A stretch of DNA of 64,000 bases from an uncultured Eubacteriales bacterium (GCA_900315265.1 OMYN01000009.1:62001-126000); one strand, 5' to 3'; positions 1-9,230 are shown, counted from the first letter of the stretch. The notes: generated by a model from the letters alone, not told the origin. A program made the numbers and translations.

Positions 1-1586
1 CGTCTGCAACGACTGTCATGGTCGTTGGCTTTGTAAATTCCGGTATCATGAAGCTGAATCAGGCAGTCGGTGTTATTATGGGTGCTAACATCGGAACTAC
101 CGTCACCTCGTGGATCCTTTCATTGACGGGTATCGAAAGTGAAAATGTCTTTGTTAAACTACTGAAGCCGAGTTCCTTTTCACCGATCCTGGCCATGATC
201 GGTATCATCATGGTCATGGTAAATAAAGAAGGGACCAGGAAGAAGACGGCCGGTCAGATCCTGTTGGGCTTTGCTGTGCTGATGTTTGGCATGGATACGA
301 TGAGTTCGGCGGTTTCTCCTCTGCGTGACGATCCTACTTTTACCGGAATGCTGACAACTTTCAGCAATCCCGTTTTAGGAATGGCCGCCGGTGCCATCCT
401 GACAGCAATCATTCAGAGTTCTTCTGCATCCGTCGGTATCCTGCAGGCCCTGTGCCTTACCGGGGCTGTTTCTTACGGTACGGCTATTCCCATTATAATG
501 GGCCAGAACATAGGTACCTGCGTAACGGCCTTGATTTCTTCGATCGGAACCAGTAAAAACGCAAAAAGGGCTGCTTTTATCCACCTTTATTTCAATCTGA
601 TCGGCACTATCCTGTTTATGATCGTCTTTTATTCGATCAATCATTTTGTCCATTTCCAGATCCTGACCAGTAAGGCCAGTGCGGCCGGAGTTGCGGTCAT
701 CCACAGCATGTTCAATATAGGATGCTGCATTGTCATGTTCCCCTTTGCCAACGGGCTGGTAAAATTATCGGAGCTGACGATCCGCGATAAGAAGCATCAA
801 GTCGAAAAGCCTCAGGAGCCGGCGGTTTTGGCCGCTTTGGACGAACGATTCCTGGATAATCCCGGTTTTGCCGTTCAGCTTTGCAAGAACGCGGCAAATG
901 AAATGGCAGAACTGTGCAAACAGTCCATCCTGCTGGCTTTACAGGTCGTCAGCCGCTTTGATGCATCGAAAACCGATCAGGTCATCGCATTGGAACAGAA
1001 AGTCGACCATTATCAGGATGTACTCGGTTCCTACATGGTCAAATTGGCCGGACGGGACCTCAATAAAGATGACAGTCATCTTTTAACGGAGATGCTGCAT
1101 TCCATCAGTGATTTCGAACGCATATCCGATCATGCCATCAACTTGACCGAAGCAGCCGGAAAGATGCATGACAAGGGGATGACCCTGACCGATCAGGGGC
1201 AGCGGGAGCTGGACTCGCTTAGCACAGCAGTTCGTGATGTAATCAGACTTACAACGACCGTATTTCAAACGAATGACGTAAAGAAGGCAGCGGATGTGGA
1301 GCCGCTGGAACAGGTGATCGACGGACTGGTCCACGAGATGATGCAGCGTCATATCGTCCGGCTCAGGAAGGGAATCTGCTCCATGGAAGCGGGACTGATC
1401 CTGGAAGATATCGTGAATGACTGTGAACGGGTCTCCGACCATTGTTCCAATATCGCCGTGACCGAGATCGAGGTACCTGCCGACGTACTGGATATGCATG
1501 AGTATCTGGGGACCAAAGTCAGAAATGTCGATCCTCATTTTATTGCGGAATACAATCGTCTGAAAGACATCTATATCTTACCCTGA
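1..1586 (+). CDS. Na/Pi cotransporter family protein with C-terminal PhoU domain (5' end cut by window)
   Basis: Membrane symporter that imports phosphate with sodium. The frame is open to the left edge, and the first visible residues (SATTVMVVGF) look like the first QSSSATT repeat of the family, so the true start lies outside. The second inverted-repeat signature, QSSSASVGIL, is near residue 130 of the visible part and is followed by further hydrophobic segments to about residue 245. Residues about 285-510 form a helical PhoU-like domain, normally a regulator of phosphate uptake. The stop at 1584-1586 is 8 bases before a response regulator gene, so the transporter and the two-component system are probably co-transcribed. 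The family assignment is firm; the phosphate substrate is inferred from family knowledge. Confidence 0.9.
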   Translation, partial: SATTVMVVGFVNSGIMKLNQAVGVIMGANIGTTVTSWILSLTGIESENVFVKLLKPSSFSPILAMIGIIMVMVNKEGTRKKTAGQILLGFAVLMFGMDTMSSAVSPLRDDPTFTGMLTTFSNPVLGMAAGAILTAIIQSSSASVGILQALCLTGAVSYGTAIPIIMGQNIGTCVTALISSIGTSKNAKRAAFIHLYFNLIGTILFMIVFYSINHFVHFQILTSKASAAGVAVIHSMFNIGCCIVMFPFANGLVKLSELTIRDKKHQVEKPQEPAVLAALDERFLDNPGFAVQLCKNAANEMAELCKQSILLALQVVSRFDASKTDQVIALEQKVDHYQDVLGSYMVKLAGRDLNKDDSHLLTEMLHSISDFERISDHAINLTEAAGKMHDKGMTLTDQGQRELDSLSTAVRDVIRLTTTVFQTNDVKKAADVEPLEQVIDGLVHEMMQRHIVRLRKGICSMEAGLILEDIVNDCERVSDHCSNIAVTEIEVPADVLDMHEYLGTKVRNVDPHFIAEYNRLKDIYILP

Positions 1587-1594
1587 GGTAGCTT

Positions 1595-2284
1595 ATGGCA
1601 TTGATTTATATCGTAGAAGATGACCCCAGTATTCAGGAAATCGAAATGATCGCCCTGAAAAACAGCAACTATGAGGTGGAAGCTTTTGACAGGGCTTCCA
1701 CTTTTTATGAAAAAATCGAAGAGTCCGTCCCGGACCTGGTCCTTCTGGACATCATGCTGCCGGATGAAGACGGCTATAAGATCGTCCGGAAACTGAGATC
1801 CAACCCTAAAACAAGGCGGCTGCCGGTCATGATGATCACGGCAAAAACGACAGAGATGGATATGGTCAAAGGTCTGGACGACGGGGCAGATGACTATATC
1901 CGTAAGCCTTTTTCCGTCATGGAGCTTTTATCCCGCGTCAAAGCGCTGCTTAGACGGGCCCAGGAAGAAAAACCGGACCAGATGACAGTCGGAGCAATCA
2001 CCATGGACGATGAACGCCATACAGTCACGGCCGAAAAATATCCGGTCGAACTGACTTTTAAAGAGTATGAACTGCTTCGCTATCTGATGCTGAACCGGGA
2101 CGTAGTGCTGACCCGCGACGCCATCATGCGCTCTGTCTGGGGCACCGATTTTAAAGGAGAGAGCAGGACCGTCGACATGCATATCAAAACGCTGAGGCAA
2201 AAATTAGGCAACTGCGGGCGCCAGATCCGCACTGTCCGCGGCGTCGGCTATACTCTTTCCGAAGAGATGGACCAGGATCTATGA
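1595..2284 (+). CDS. OmpR/PhoB-family response regulator
   Basis: DNA-binding response regulator of 229 residues. The receiver domain (1-120) has the acidic pair D9/D10, phosphoacceptor D52 (in LLDIMLPDEDG), T82 and K104 followed by PF. The C-terminal winged helix (about 130-225) includes the YELLRYLMLN and TVDMHIKTLRQKLG segments typical of PhoB/OmpR. It overlaps the downstream kinase by 4 bases, the usual coupling of a regulator-kinase pair. Its position behind a Na/Pi-PhoU gene suggests a phosphate-sensing PhoB-like role, which is an inference from context. An SD-like GAGGTAG lies just before the start. Confidence 0.93.
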   Translation: MALIYIVEDDPSIQEIEMIALKNSNYEVEAFDRASTFYEKIEESVPDLVLLDIMLPDEDGYKIVRKLRSNPKTRRLPVMMITAKTTEMDMVKGLDDGADDYIRKPFSVMELLSRVKALLRRAQEEKPDQMTVGAITMDDERHTVTAEKYPVELTFKEYELLRYLMLNRDVVLTRDAIMRSVWGTDFKGESRTVDMHIKTLRQKLGNCGRQIRTVRGVGYTLSEEMDQDL

Positions 2285-3315
2285 AACGAAAAATCAATCT
2301 GCGCCTGGCTTTTATTGCCGTGGTAGCCATCGTCTTTACCGCCCTGGCGACCACTGTCATCTTTTATAATCTGTTTCAGACCCAGGTCCGGGAAGATCTG
2401 AAGACCAATGCCCATCTTTTGATGGAGACCGAGATGTTCCAGGATGTCTACCGCCAGGCGGGCGGCAGTGATACGAGTGCGATCAGTGATCAGATGGCTC
2501 AGTTTGACTCGGGCCGCGTCCGCATCACCTGGATCGCGCCGGACGGTACGGTCTTGTTCGACAACGATGTAAGCGCGAGCGGCCTTCCCAACCACCTGGA
2601 CAGACCGGAGATCCAGAAAGCGCTCAAGACGGGCGAGGGGGAAAGCATCCGCCGGTCGGACACCATGAATCTGAATACCTATTATTATGCACTGCGTATG
2701 GAAGACGGCACCGTGCTGAGGCTTTCGACACAGGCCCGGACCATCAGCAGTGTTTTTTTAACGGCACTTCCGGTCATCCTGATCATTGCCGCCGTGATCC
2801 TGGTCTTCTGCATCCTGCTGGGACACTTTCTGACCCGGCAGCTGATCCGGCCCATCGAACAGATGGCCGAAAACCTGGACGACCCGGCTTGCAGTCCGGC
2901 CTATAAAGAATTACAGCCCTTCGCGGACAAGATCCGCAGTCAGCATGAGAATGTCTTGGCTGCCGCTAAAAGCCGCCAGGACTTTACGGCCAATGTGACC
3001 CATGAACTGAAAACTCCCATTACCGCTATTTCCGGCTATGCCGAGCTGATCGAAAATAAGATGGTCAGCGGGGATGAAGAGGTCCATGTCGCCAGGCAGA
3101 TCCGCGAAAATGCGGACCGGCTGACCAATCTGGTTTCCGATATCATCCGCCTGTCGGAGCTGGACCACAAAGAACTGCCCCATAAATTCGAGCAGATGGA
3201 TCTGTATCAGGCAGCCAAAGACTGCTGCGATAATCTGATGCCGCTGGCGGAAAAGAAATCGGTCAAGCTGACCTGTCAGGGAACCTATGCCGGCATCAAC
3301 GGCGAAAAAGCATGA
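2281..3315 (+). CDS. Sensor histidine kinase, N-terminal part (frame broken)
   Basis: PhoR-like membrane histidine kinase, interrupted before its ATPase domain. Visible parts are TM1 (about 8-32), an extracytoplasmic sensor (33-155), TM2 (158-183), a HAMP-like linker and the HisKA domain with phosphoacceptor H241 in the VTHELKTPITAI box. The frame then ends in ...GEKA-stop at an A5 run (3305-3309). The missing catalytic domain follows in the -1 frame from 3312. With one extra A the two pieces join as ...GEKSMIQEMIENL and give a normal kinase of about 449 residues. This is either a pseudogene, a sequence error or a recoded gene. It overlaps the regulator by 4 bases. Confidence 0.85.
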   Translation: MKRKINLRLAFIAVVAIVFTALATTVIFYNLFQTQVREDLKTNAHLLMETEMFQDVYRQAGGSDTSAISDQMAQFDSGRVRITWIAPDGTVLFDNDVSASGLPNHLDRPEIQKALKTGEGESIRRSDTMNLNTYYYALRMEDGTVLRLSTQARTISSVFLTALPVILIIAAVILVFCILLGHFLTRQLIRPIEQMAENLDDPACSPAYKELQPFADKIRSQHENVLAAAKSRQDFTANVTHELKTPITAISGYAELIENKMVSGDEEVHVARQIRENADRLTNLVSDIIRLSELDHKELPHKFEQMDLYQAAKDCCDNLMPLAEKKSVKLTCQGTYAGINGEKA

Positions 3316-3629
3316 TCCAGGAAATGATCGAGAACCTGGTGCAGAATGCGATCCGTTATAATAAAAAGAACGGCAGTGTTATGGTTACGGTAACGATCGA
3401 CGACCGGCATCCCGTCCTGATCGTGGAAGACACCGGTATCGGTATACCCAAAGACCAACAGGAGAGGGTCTTCGAACGCTTTTACCGGGTCGATAAGAGC
3501 CGGTCCAGAGCGACCGGAGGAACCGGCCTTGGTCTTGCCATCGTCAAACATATAGCCGATATCCATTCAGCGGAGATCTCACTGGAAAGTACCCTTGGAG
3601 TCGGGACAAAAATCACCGTCACTTTCTGA
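3312..3629 (+). CDS. Sensor histidine kinase, C-terminal HATPase part (frame broken)
   Basis: This 105-codon frame encodes only the HATPase_c domain of the upstream kinase: N-box (NLVQNAIRYN), G1 box (DTGIGIP), F-box (ERFYRVD) and G2 box (GGTGLGLAIVKHI). No complete protein of this family consists of these boxes alone, so it is the tail of the kinase starting at 2281. Its first ATG overlaps the upstream stop as ATGA at 3312-3315, so separate translation by coupling is possible. A split kinase acting in trans would be unusual. Confidence 0.8.
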   Translation: MIQEMIENLVQNAIRYNKKNGSVMVTVTIDDRHPVLIVEDTGIGIPKDQQERVFERFYRVDKSRSRATGGTGLGLAIVKHIADIHSAEISLESTLGVGTKITVTF

Positions 3630-3638
3630 TTTTTCGGT

Positions 3639-3644
3639 TATAAT
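3639..3644 (+). promoter_or_regulatory. Possible -10 element (TATAAT) before the lactonase gene
   Basis: A perfect TATAAT lies 35 bases before the lactonase start, just after the kinase stop. No good -35 box is visible at 16-18 bases upstream, so this is a weak call. Confidence 0.3.
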
Positions 3645-3678
3645 ATGGATACATTCGGAAGTTTTTGGAGGTATTTAT

Positions 3679-4752
3679 ATGAGTTATCTATTTTATCTGG
3701 GAGATTATACAGATCAGAAATCCAATGTGGATGCCCCCGAGGCGGAAGGCATCTATTCTTTTTCTCTTTCGGATCAGGGCAGGATCGATGAAGCCCCGAG
3801 GCTGCTGGTCAAAACCATGTCTCCTTCCTATTTTGCCCAGTCAGCCGACCGCAGGTTCCTGTATACGGTGGAAGAGCCGACGACCGGAGCCAAAGGCGCA
3901 TACAGCGTCTATGAATGCCAGCCCGACCACAGTCTGAAGAGAGTTTCCATGCAGACCGCACCGGGCGACGGGCTGTGCCATATCTCTCTTTCTCCCGACC
4001 GGAAATTTATCCTGGGCATATGCTATATGGATGGCACGGTCCAGGTCCTTCCCCTTTCTGAGGACGGAGAGCTGAGCCCCCTGTCCTGTCTGATCCGCCA
4101 TATAGGCAGCGGTCCCAACAAGGCTCGCCAGAGCCAGGCTCACACCCACAGCACCACTTTTACACCGGACGGGGGCTATGCCATCGTCTGTGATCTGGGC
4201 ATGGACATGCTTGCGGCCTACCGCTTAACGGAAAAAGGGCAGCTTCAGGAAGATGAAGGTCACAGCTTCCACCTTCCCGGAGGATGCGGCCCCCGCCATA
4301 TGGTTTTCAGCCCTGACGGAAAATTTGCTTATGTCGCCTGCGAATTGAGTTCGGAAGTGATGGAGCTTTCCTATGATACAGACAAAGGCTTTGCCCTGCT
4401 GGGTATCGTAAAAACCGTTCCGGAAACGTTTACCAGGGAACCTAACTATCCGGCTGCCATCCGTATCACGAAAGACGGACGCCATCTGTATGTGTCCAAC
4501 CGCGGAGAGGACTCCATTTCTCTTTTCTATGTCGACAAAGAGACCGGACTTTTGACCCGCGTTGAAAATGTTCCGACCATGGGCCGTTATCCCCGCGATT
4601 TTATCCTGACCCGGGACGAAAAATTTGTACTGGCTCCCAATCAGGAAAGCGGAAATCTGACGGCTTTTTGCCGTGATGAGAAGACGGGTAAACTTACCCG
4701 CACAGATACCCGGATCATGGTCAAAAAACCGATCTGTCTGATTGAGGCGTAA
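3679..4752 (+). CDS. Lactonase family protein (6-phosphogluconolactonase-type beta-propeller)
   Basis: Cytosolic seven-bladed propeller of 357 residues of the YbhE/Pgl type, which hydrolyses 6-phosphogluconolactone or related sugar lactones. Family signs are the opening FYLGDYTDQ, the repeated blade motifs (HISLSPDRKFIL, HMVFSPDGKFAYVACE, AIRITKDGRHLYVSNRGEDSI) and the ending PRDFILTRDEKFVLAPNQESGNLTAF. The start at 3679 was chosen because GGAGG sits 8-12 bases before it; the frame also extends upstream into the kinase end without a ribosome binding site. No other oxidative pentose phosphate gene is nearby, so the exact lactone is uncertain. Confidence 0.85.
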   Translation: MSYLFYLGDYTDQKSNVDAPEAEGIYSFSLSDQGRIDEAPRLLVKTMSPSYFAQSADRRFLYTVEEPTTGAKGAYSVYECQPDHSLKRVSMQTAPGDGLCHISLSPDRKFILGICYMDGTVQVLPLSEDGELSPLSCLIRHIGSGPNKARQSQAHTHSTTFTPDGGYAIVCDLGMDMLAAYRLTEKGQLQEDEGHSFHLPGGCGPRHMVFSPDGKFAYVACELSSEVMELSYDTDKGFALLGIVKTVPETFTREPNYPAAIRITKDGRHLYVSNRGEDSISLFYVDKETGLLTRVENVPTMGRYPRDFILTRDEKFVLAPNQESGNLTAFCRDEKTGKLTRTDTRIMVKKPICLIEA

Positions 4753-4808
4753 GGATGTCCGCTGAACAGATCGGGTCGACGTGACCAAACAACCGGAGGA
4801 CCAAATCA

Positions 4809-5648
4809 ATGGATGAAGAAAAGATTCAGGAACTGATTCAGCAGGGGCGGGATTTCATTACCGGTTTCGGAGACCAAGACAAAGTAGAAGAAGATTACCG
4901 GACCAATCAGGACCTCAAATGCCCGCAGCCTCCTCTGGCCAAAGCGCCTATGACCGGAAATACGATCGGCCTTCCGACCGATTTCGAGGCTCTGGACATT
5001 GACAATGATTTCCTTCATGTAGTCAACAGCCGTAAGAGCCGGCGGGTCTATACCGATAAAGCCATCAGTCTTCGACAGTTGTCATACCTTTTATGGTGTA
5101 CGCAGGGAGTGAAAGAGATCCGGGGCAAAAAATACGCGACGCTGAGAACGGTCCCCTGCGGCGGTGCCCGTCATGAGTTTGAGTGCTACATGGCCGTCCG
5201 CAAGGTGGAAGGCCTAAAGACCGGTCTGTACCATTATCTCCCCATGACTCACCAGGTCGAGCTGCTTAGTGAAGAGACGGATGAGGAAAGTTTTGATTCC
5301 TTTATTTCGGACTCGCTGGAAGGGCAGAGCTGGGGGGCTAAAGCCAGCGTCGTTTTCTATTACAGCTGCGTTTTTTACCGGGCTGAGTGGCGTTACGGCG
5401 TGTGGGCCCATCCCATCATTCTGATCGATGCGGGGCACATCACCGAAAACCTTTATCTGGCAGCCGAATCGATCGGACTGGGCGGATGTGCTGTCGGGGC
5501 AGTAGCTCCGGACCTTATCAACCGGAGGCTCGGCCTTGACGGAAAAGAGGAGTCCGCTTTTTATGCGATGCCGGTGGGTACCGTCAATACGGATGACAGC
5601 GAAAAAGAGCAGCAGTTTTATGCCTTTGTAAAAGAGGAGGGGCTGTAA
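4809..5648 (+). CDS. SagB/ThcOx-type nitroreductase family protein
   Basis: FMN-dependent oxidoreductase-type protein of 279 residues. After a variable N-terminus (about 60 residues) comes the nitroreductase core: SRRVYTDKAISLRQLSYLLW, then the SagB-like LRTVPCGGARHEFECYMAV and GLKTGLYHYLP, and a C-terminal DAGHITENLYLAAESIGLGGCAVGA. SagB proteins oxidise azolines in RiPP pathways, but stand-alone relatives are common in Clostridia and most have no known substrate. No precursor peptide or cyclodehydratase is visible here, so a RiPP role is unsupported. GGAGG precedes the start by about 10 bases. Confidence 0.82.
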   Translation: MDEEKIQELIQQGRDFITGFGDQDKVEEDYRTNQDLKCPQPPLAKAPMTGNTIGLPTDFEALDIDNDFLHVVNSRKSRRVYTDKAISLRQLSYLLWCTQGVKEIRGKKYATLRTVPCGGARHEFECYMAVRKVEGLKTGLYHYLPMTHQVELLSEETDEESFDSFISDSLEGQSWGAKASVVFYYSCVFYRAEWRYGVWAHPIILIDAGHITENLYLAAESIGLGGCAVGAVAPDLINRRLGLDGKEESAFYAMPVGTVNTDDSEKEQQFYAFVKEEGL

Positions 5649-5688
5649 GATCCCCGTGCAGTCTTTACAAAACGGCTTGCCTGGTACA

Positions 5689-5715
5689 GCTGTGCAAGTT
5701 GTGCAAGCTGCGCAA
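5689..5715 (+). repeat. Three tandem 9-bp repeats in an intergenic gap
   Basis: GCTGTGCAA, GTTGTGCAA and GCTGCGCAA follow each other directly in the 112-base gap before the DUF5054 gene. They may be a regulator-binding site or simple drift. Nothing else is evident in this gap apart from a weak purine-rich ribosome binding site (AAAGGA) at its end. Confidence 0.6.
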
Positions 5716-5760
5716 GGTCTGAAGGACGAACAATCAGTTTAAAGGAAACAAAAGAGAACC

Positions 5761-8085
5761 ATGATCAAGAAAGTGATCCTTGTTTTTAAAACACATTTCG
5801 ACATCGGTTTTACCGACCTGTCGGAAAAGGTCCTGGAAAAGTATGCGGGACCCATGCTGGATGATGTCCTTGACGTTTGTCAGAAAACAGAAGATCAGGG
5901 CAAACTGCACTATGTGTGGACCCTGCCGGCCTGGCCGCTGACTTATATCCTGAATGTCTGCCGGGGAGAAAAGAAAGAACGTTTGGAACATTTTATCCGC
6001 AACGGCCAGATCACCTGGCATGCTTTGGCTTTTACTTCTCATACCGATTTCTGCGGAGAAGAGGAATATCTGGAAAGCCTACGCTATGGGAAAAAGCTGG
6101 CGGAGACCTATGGGAGGCCCTATCCTCTGGCGGCTAAAATGACCGATGTCCCCGGTCATGGTTTTATGCTCCCGGAGATCCTGGCAGGAAACGGAGTCCG
6201 TTTCCTGCATCTGGGGGCCAACCGTTTTTCGGCTCCGCCTCAGGTGCCCGGCCTTTTCTGGTGGGAGACTCCCTCCGGCAAGCGGCTTTTGACCATGTAT
6301 CACCCGGGAGGCTACGGATCCGGGCTGAAAGCACCCGGGGACTGGACTTTTCCTGTCTGGCTGGCTTTGATGCCTACTTCCGATAATCTGGGGCCGGACG
6401 ATCCGGAAATCATTCAGAAGTACGCAGAGCAGGCTCAGAAACTTTACCCGGGGGCCGAAGTCATGTGCGGCACCATGGATGATTTCCTGCTGGAGATGGA
6501 AAAGTGCGACCTCAGTAAAGTACCCGTTATAAACAAGGATCTGGCCGATACCTGGATCCACGGAGTCGAATCGTATCCGGCAGAAAGCGCAAAGATCCGT
6601 CAGGCACGCCGACAAATGCGGGCTTTGCAGTTAGGGCTGGCTGATGCCGACAGCACTGTCTGGGAATCGATCCGGGGGGACCTGGACGATTATTATCAGG
6701 CTGCCCACCTGTACGGAGAGCATACCTGGGGAGCGGACGTCAAAACATGGCTGGACCCCGAAGGAAGGCCCTATGATCAAAAGGACTTTCTGGCTTTCCG
6801 CAGTCAGAAACCGGGCTACCGCTTTATTGAAAAATCCTGGAACGAGCAGAGAAGCCGGGCACAAGAGTGCCTTAAGGATATTGCTGCAATCGAAAGCAAA
6901 ACCGGTCTGAAGGTCGAAAGCCTGCCTCATGAAACCGGGAGGCTCAAGGTAGCTTCGAGCCGCAAGGCGGTTTCGTCAAAGCGCTACCGCCTTACTTTTG
7001 ACGAGAAAACGGGTACCATCCACAAATTGGAAGACCTGAAATTGAAACGGACCCTGCTTAAGAGCCGTAAAGGCCAGTCCGTCTTCGGCTACCGCTATAC
7101 CAGAGTCGGTAACTGGCAGATCAATGAGTTTTTGCGGTCTTACGGATATATGCTCCTGGATTGGGGTATCCGCGATTTCGGCAAGTTCGGGTATCCGGAC
7201 TGCGAGACAGTAAGCCTGGAAGCGGGATTTTCTTCATGGACAGTCGATAAGGATACCATCCGCTTTGAGTATTTTCTTGACCGGGATGCGGATGCCGGTT
7301 TGTACGGCAATGCCGAGAGCGCCATTTTGGAGGTCAAACTGCCGGACGATGAAGAAGAGCCGGTCGATGTAAGGCTGACTTTGAAGGGCAAGCAGGCCTC
7401 TCCTTATGCGGAATCCGGTACTTTTGAACTGCCTCTGGCAAAAAAATTGGACCGGTATCAGACTGAGAAAAACGGCTTTGTTCTGGACCCTGAAAAAGAT
7501 ATCGAAGACGGGGCCAATCACTGCTTTTATCCGATTGAGGATTATGCCGCCGCTCTGGACGAGTCGGCCGGTGTGATGGTCATGCCTCTGGATTCGGCTC
7601 TCATGTCGATCGGACAGGACCGGACTTTCCAATATCACACGCAGTTTCAGAAATCGGACAATGTTTTCTGTTTCAACCTTTTCAATAATATGTGGGGGAC
7701 AAACTTCCCTCAGTGGATCGAAGGGGATCTGGTTTATCGTTTCCGCATCATGGGCTTTGACAATAAAGAGAAAGACCATCTGTTTGAAAAAGCAGCTTCC
7801 TTGTGTGAGGGCAGTCTGTCCGCCGGTAAAACGAATGATCTTCCGGATTTCGGACCCGGCATTCAGATCCTGGGGATCCACCATGAGCCGGACGGTTTCC
7901 GCATCAGCGTCCGTAATCTGACGGAAAAGACAGGGCATCAAAAGGCCCACTGGGATGGATATAAGCTTTGTCAGACCGATTATTACGGCCGGGAAGCGGA
8001 AGATCAGAAAAAGGCCGATAACGGTGACTGCACTTTTATGAAACATCCTTACGGGCTCTATCTGTTCCGGGCTGAAAAAATATGA
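5761..8085 (+). CDS. GH38-like glycoside hydrolase, DUF5054 family
   Basis: Large protein of 774 residues, apparently cytoplasmic (no signal peptide). The N-terminus holds KTHFDIGFTDL, with H12 and D14 matching the H-x-D zinc-binding motif that opens GH38 alpha-mannosidases, followed by TDVPGHGF near residue 125. The C-terminal half (about 400-770) is beta-rich, as in GH38-type enzymes. I assign it to DUF5054; the substrate is unknown and an alpha-mannosidase role is only suggested. The last 4 bases overlap the radical SAM gene (ATGA), so the two are translationally coupled. Confidence 0.75.
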   Translation: MIKKVILVFKTHFDIGFTDLSEKVLEKYAGPMLDDVLDVCQKTEDQGKLHYVWTLPAWPLTYILNVCRGEKKERLEHFIRNGQITWHALAFTSHTDFCGEEEYLESLRYGKKLAETYGRPYPLAAKMTDVPGHGFMLPEILAGNGVRFLHLGANRFSAPPQVPGLFWWETPSGKRLLTMYHPGGYGSGLKAPGDWTFPVWLALMPTSDNLGPDDPEIIQKYAEQAQKLYPGAEVMCGTMDDFLLEMEKCDLSKVPVINKDLADTWIHGVESYPAESAKIRQARRQMRALQLGLADADSTVWESIRGDLDDYYQAAHLYGEHTWGADVKTWLDPEGRPYDQKDFLAFRSQKPGYRFIEKSWNEQRSRAQECLKDIAAIESKTGLKVESLPHETGRLKVASSRKAVSSKRYRLTFDEKTGTIHKLEDLKLKRTLLKSRKGQSVFGYRYTRVGNWQINEFLRSYGYMLLDWGIRDFGKFGYPDCETVSLEAGFSSWTVDKDTIRFEYFLDRDADAGLYGNAESAILEVKLPDDEEEPVDVRLTLKGKQASPYAESGTFELPLAKKLDRYQTEKNGFVLDPEKDIEDGANHCFYPIEDYAAALDESAGVMVMPLDSALMSIGQDRTFQYHTQFQKSDNVFCFNLFNNMWGTNFPQWIEGDLVYRFRIMGFDNKEKDHLFEKAASLCEGSLSAGKTNDLPDFGPGIQILGIHHEPDGFRISVRNLTEKTGHQKAHWDGYKLCQTDYYGREAEDQKKADNGDCTFMKHPYGLYLFRAEKI

Positions 8086-9230
8086 GTTTTATCAATCTGT
8101 TGATCAAACCGGCCTCCAGCCTGTGCAATCTGCGCTGCCGCTATTGTTTTTATGCAGACGAGGCTCAGAACCGAGCGTTTCCCAGTATGGGATTCATGAC
8201 TGAAGAAACCGCAGACTGTCTGATCCGGCAGGCATTTAAGGCTGCCGGATCCGATGGAGTGATCAGTTTTGCCTTTCAGGGGGGAGAGCCGACTCTGGCC
8301 GGCCTTCCCTTTTTTCAGCATTTTGTCGAAAAAGTCTCTGAATATCGTAAGCAGGACGTCTATCAGCATGTCCGGATCTTTTATTCCATACAGACCAACG
8401 GAACGCTTTTGACAAAAGAGTGGGCAGCATTTCTGGGACAGAACCGTTTTTTGACTGGTCTGTCCATCGACGGCCAACGCTCTTTGCATGACCGCTACCG
8501 CCTTGACGCAGACGGAAAGGCGACCTGGAGCCGAGTGCTTAACGCTAAAAGCCTTTTAGAAGAAGCCGGGGCCTCCTGCAATGCCCTGTGCGTCGTGACC
8601 GGCCCGGCCGCTGAAGACGCGGAAGGGGTTTACCGTCGATTGAAGAGCCTTGGATTCCGCTATCAGCAGTACATAGCCTGTCTGGATCCGATCGGAAGCA
8701 AAAAGGGACAACAGGAATATTCGCTTACGCCGGAAGCATACGGGGCCTTTTTATGTCAGCTGTTTGATCTTTGGTTCGAGGACTGGGCCAGGGGAAATTA
8801 TCACAGCATCCGCCTTTTTGATGATTACGTCCATATCCTGCTGGGAGACGGAGCCAGCACCTGCGCGACCTGCGGACGATGCGGCTCTTATTTTGTCGTC
8901 GAAGGAGACGGGTCCGTTTATCCTTGTGACTTTTTCGCTTTGGATAAGTGGAAGATGGGAAATCTGAAAGAAAAAAGCCTGGCGGAACTGAAGACGAGCC
9001 AGGCGGCTGAAAGATTTAAAAGCTTGGGAGAAGAAAGAAGCCGGCGTCCGGTCGAATGTCCTTCCTGCCCTTACCGTCAAGTATGCCGGGGAGGCTGCAA
9101 AAACGACTGGTACAGTGATCAAAAGGGTGTTCATAATTATTTCTGCCCCTCCTTCCAAAAGCTGCTGGACCATGCCATGCCGGGTCTTATCCATATAGCC
9201 CGAAGGGAGGCTGCCTATGAATCCCAATGA
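8082..9230 (+). CDS. Radical SAM protein, anaerobic sulfatase-maturase (anSME) type with SPASM domain
   Basis: The radical SAM core has the CX3CX2C cluster motif at C15, C19 and C22 (SSLCNLRCRYCFYADE) and the GGEPTL segment. The C-terminal SPASM region carries the auxiliary-cluster cysteines (CATCGRCG, YPCDFF, CPSCPYRQVCRGGC, YFCPSF). In length (382 aa) and layout it matches enzymes that convert a Cys or Ser of sulfatases into formylglycine. No sulfatase is present in the window, so the target may lie elsewhere or be another protein. It is coupled to the upstream DUF5054 gene (4-base overlap) and to the downstream small protein (14-base overlap). Confidence 0.85.
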   Translation: MSFINLLIKPASSLCNLRCRYCFYADEAQNRAFPSMGFMTEETADCLIRQAFKAAGSDGVISFAFQGGEPTLAGLPFFQHFVEKVSEYRKQDVYQHVRIFYSIQTNGTLLTKEWAAFLGQNRFLTGLSIDGQRSLHDRYRLDADGKATWSRVLNAKSLLEEAGASCNALCVVTGPAAEDAEGVYRRLKSLGFRYQQYIACLDPIGSKKGQQEYSLTPEAYGAFLCQLFDLWFEDWARGNYHSIRLFDDYVHILLGDGASTCATCGRCGSYFVVEGDGSVYPCDFFALDKWKMGNLKEKSLAELKTSQAAERFKSLGEERSRRPVECPSCPYRQVCRGGCKNDWYSDQKGVHNYFCPSFQKLLDHAMPGLIHIARREAAYESQ

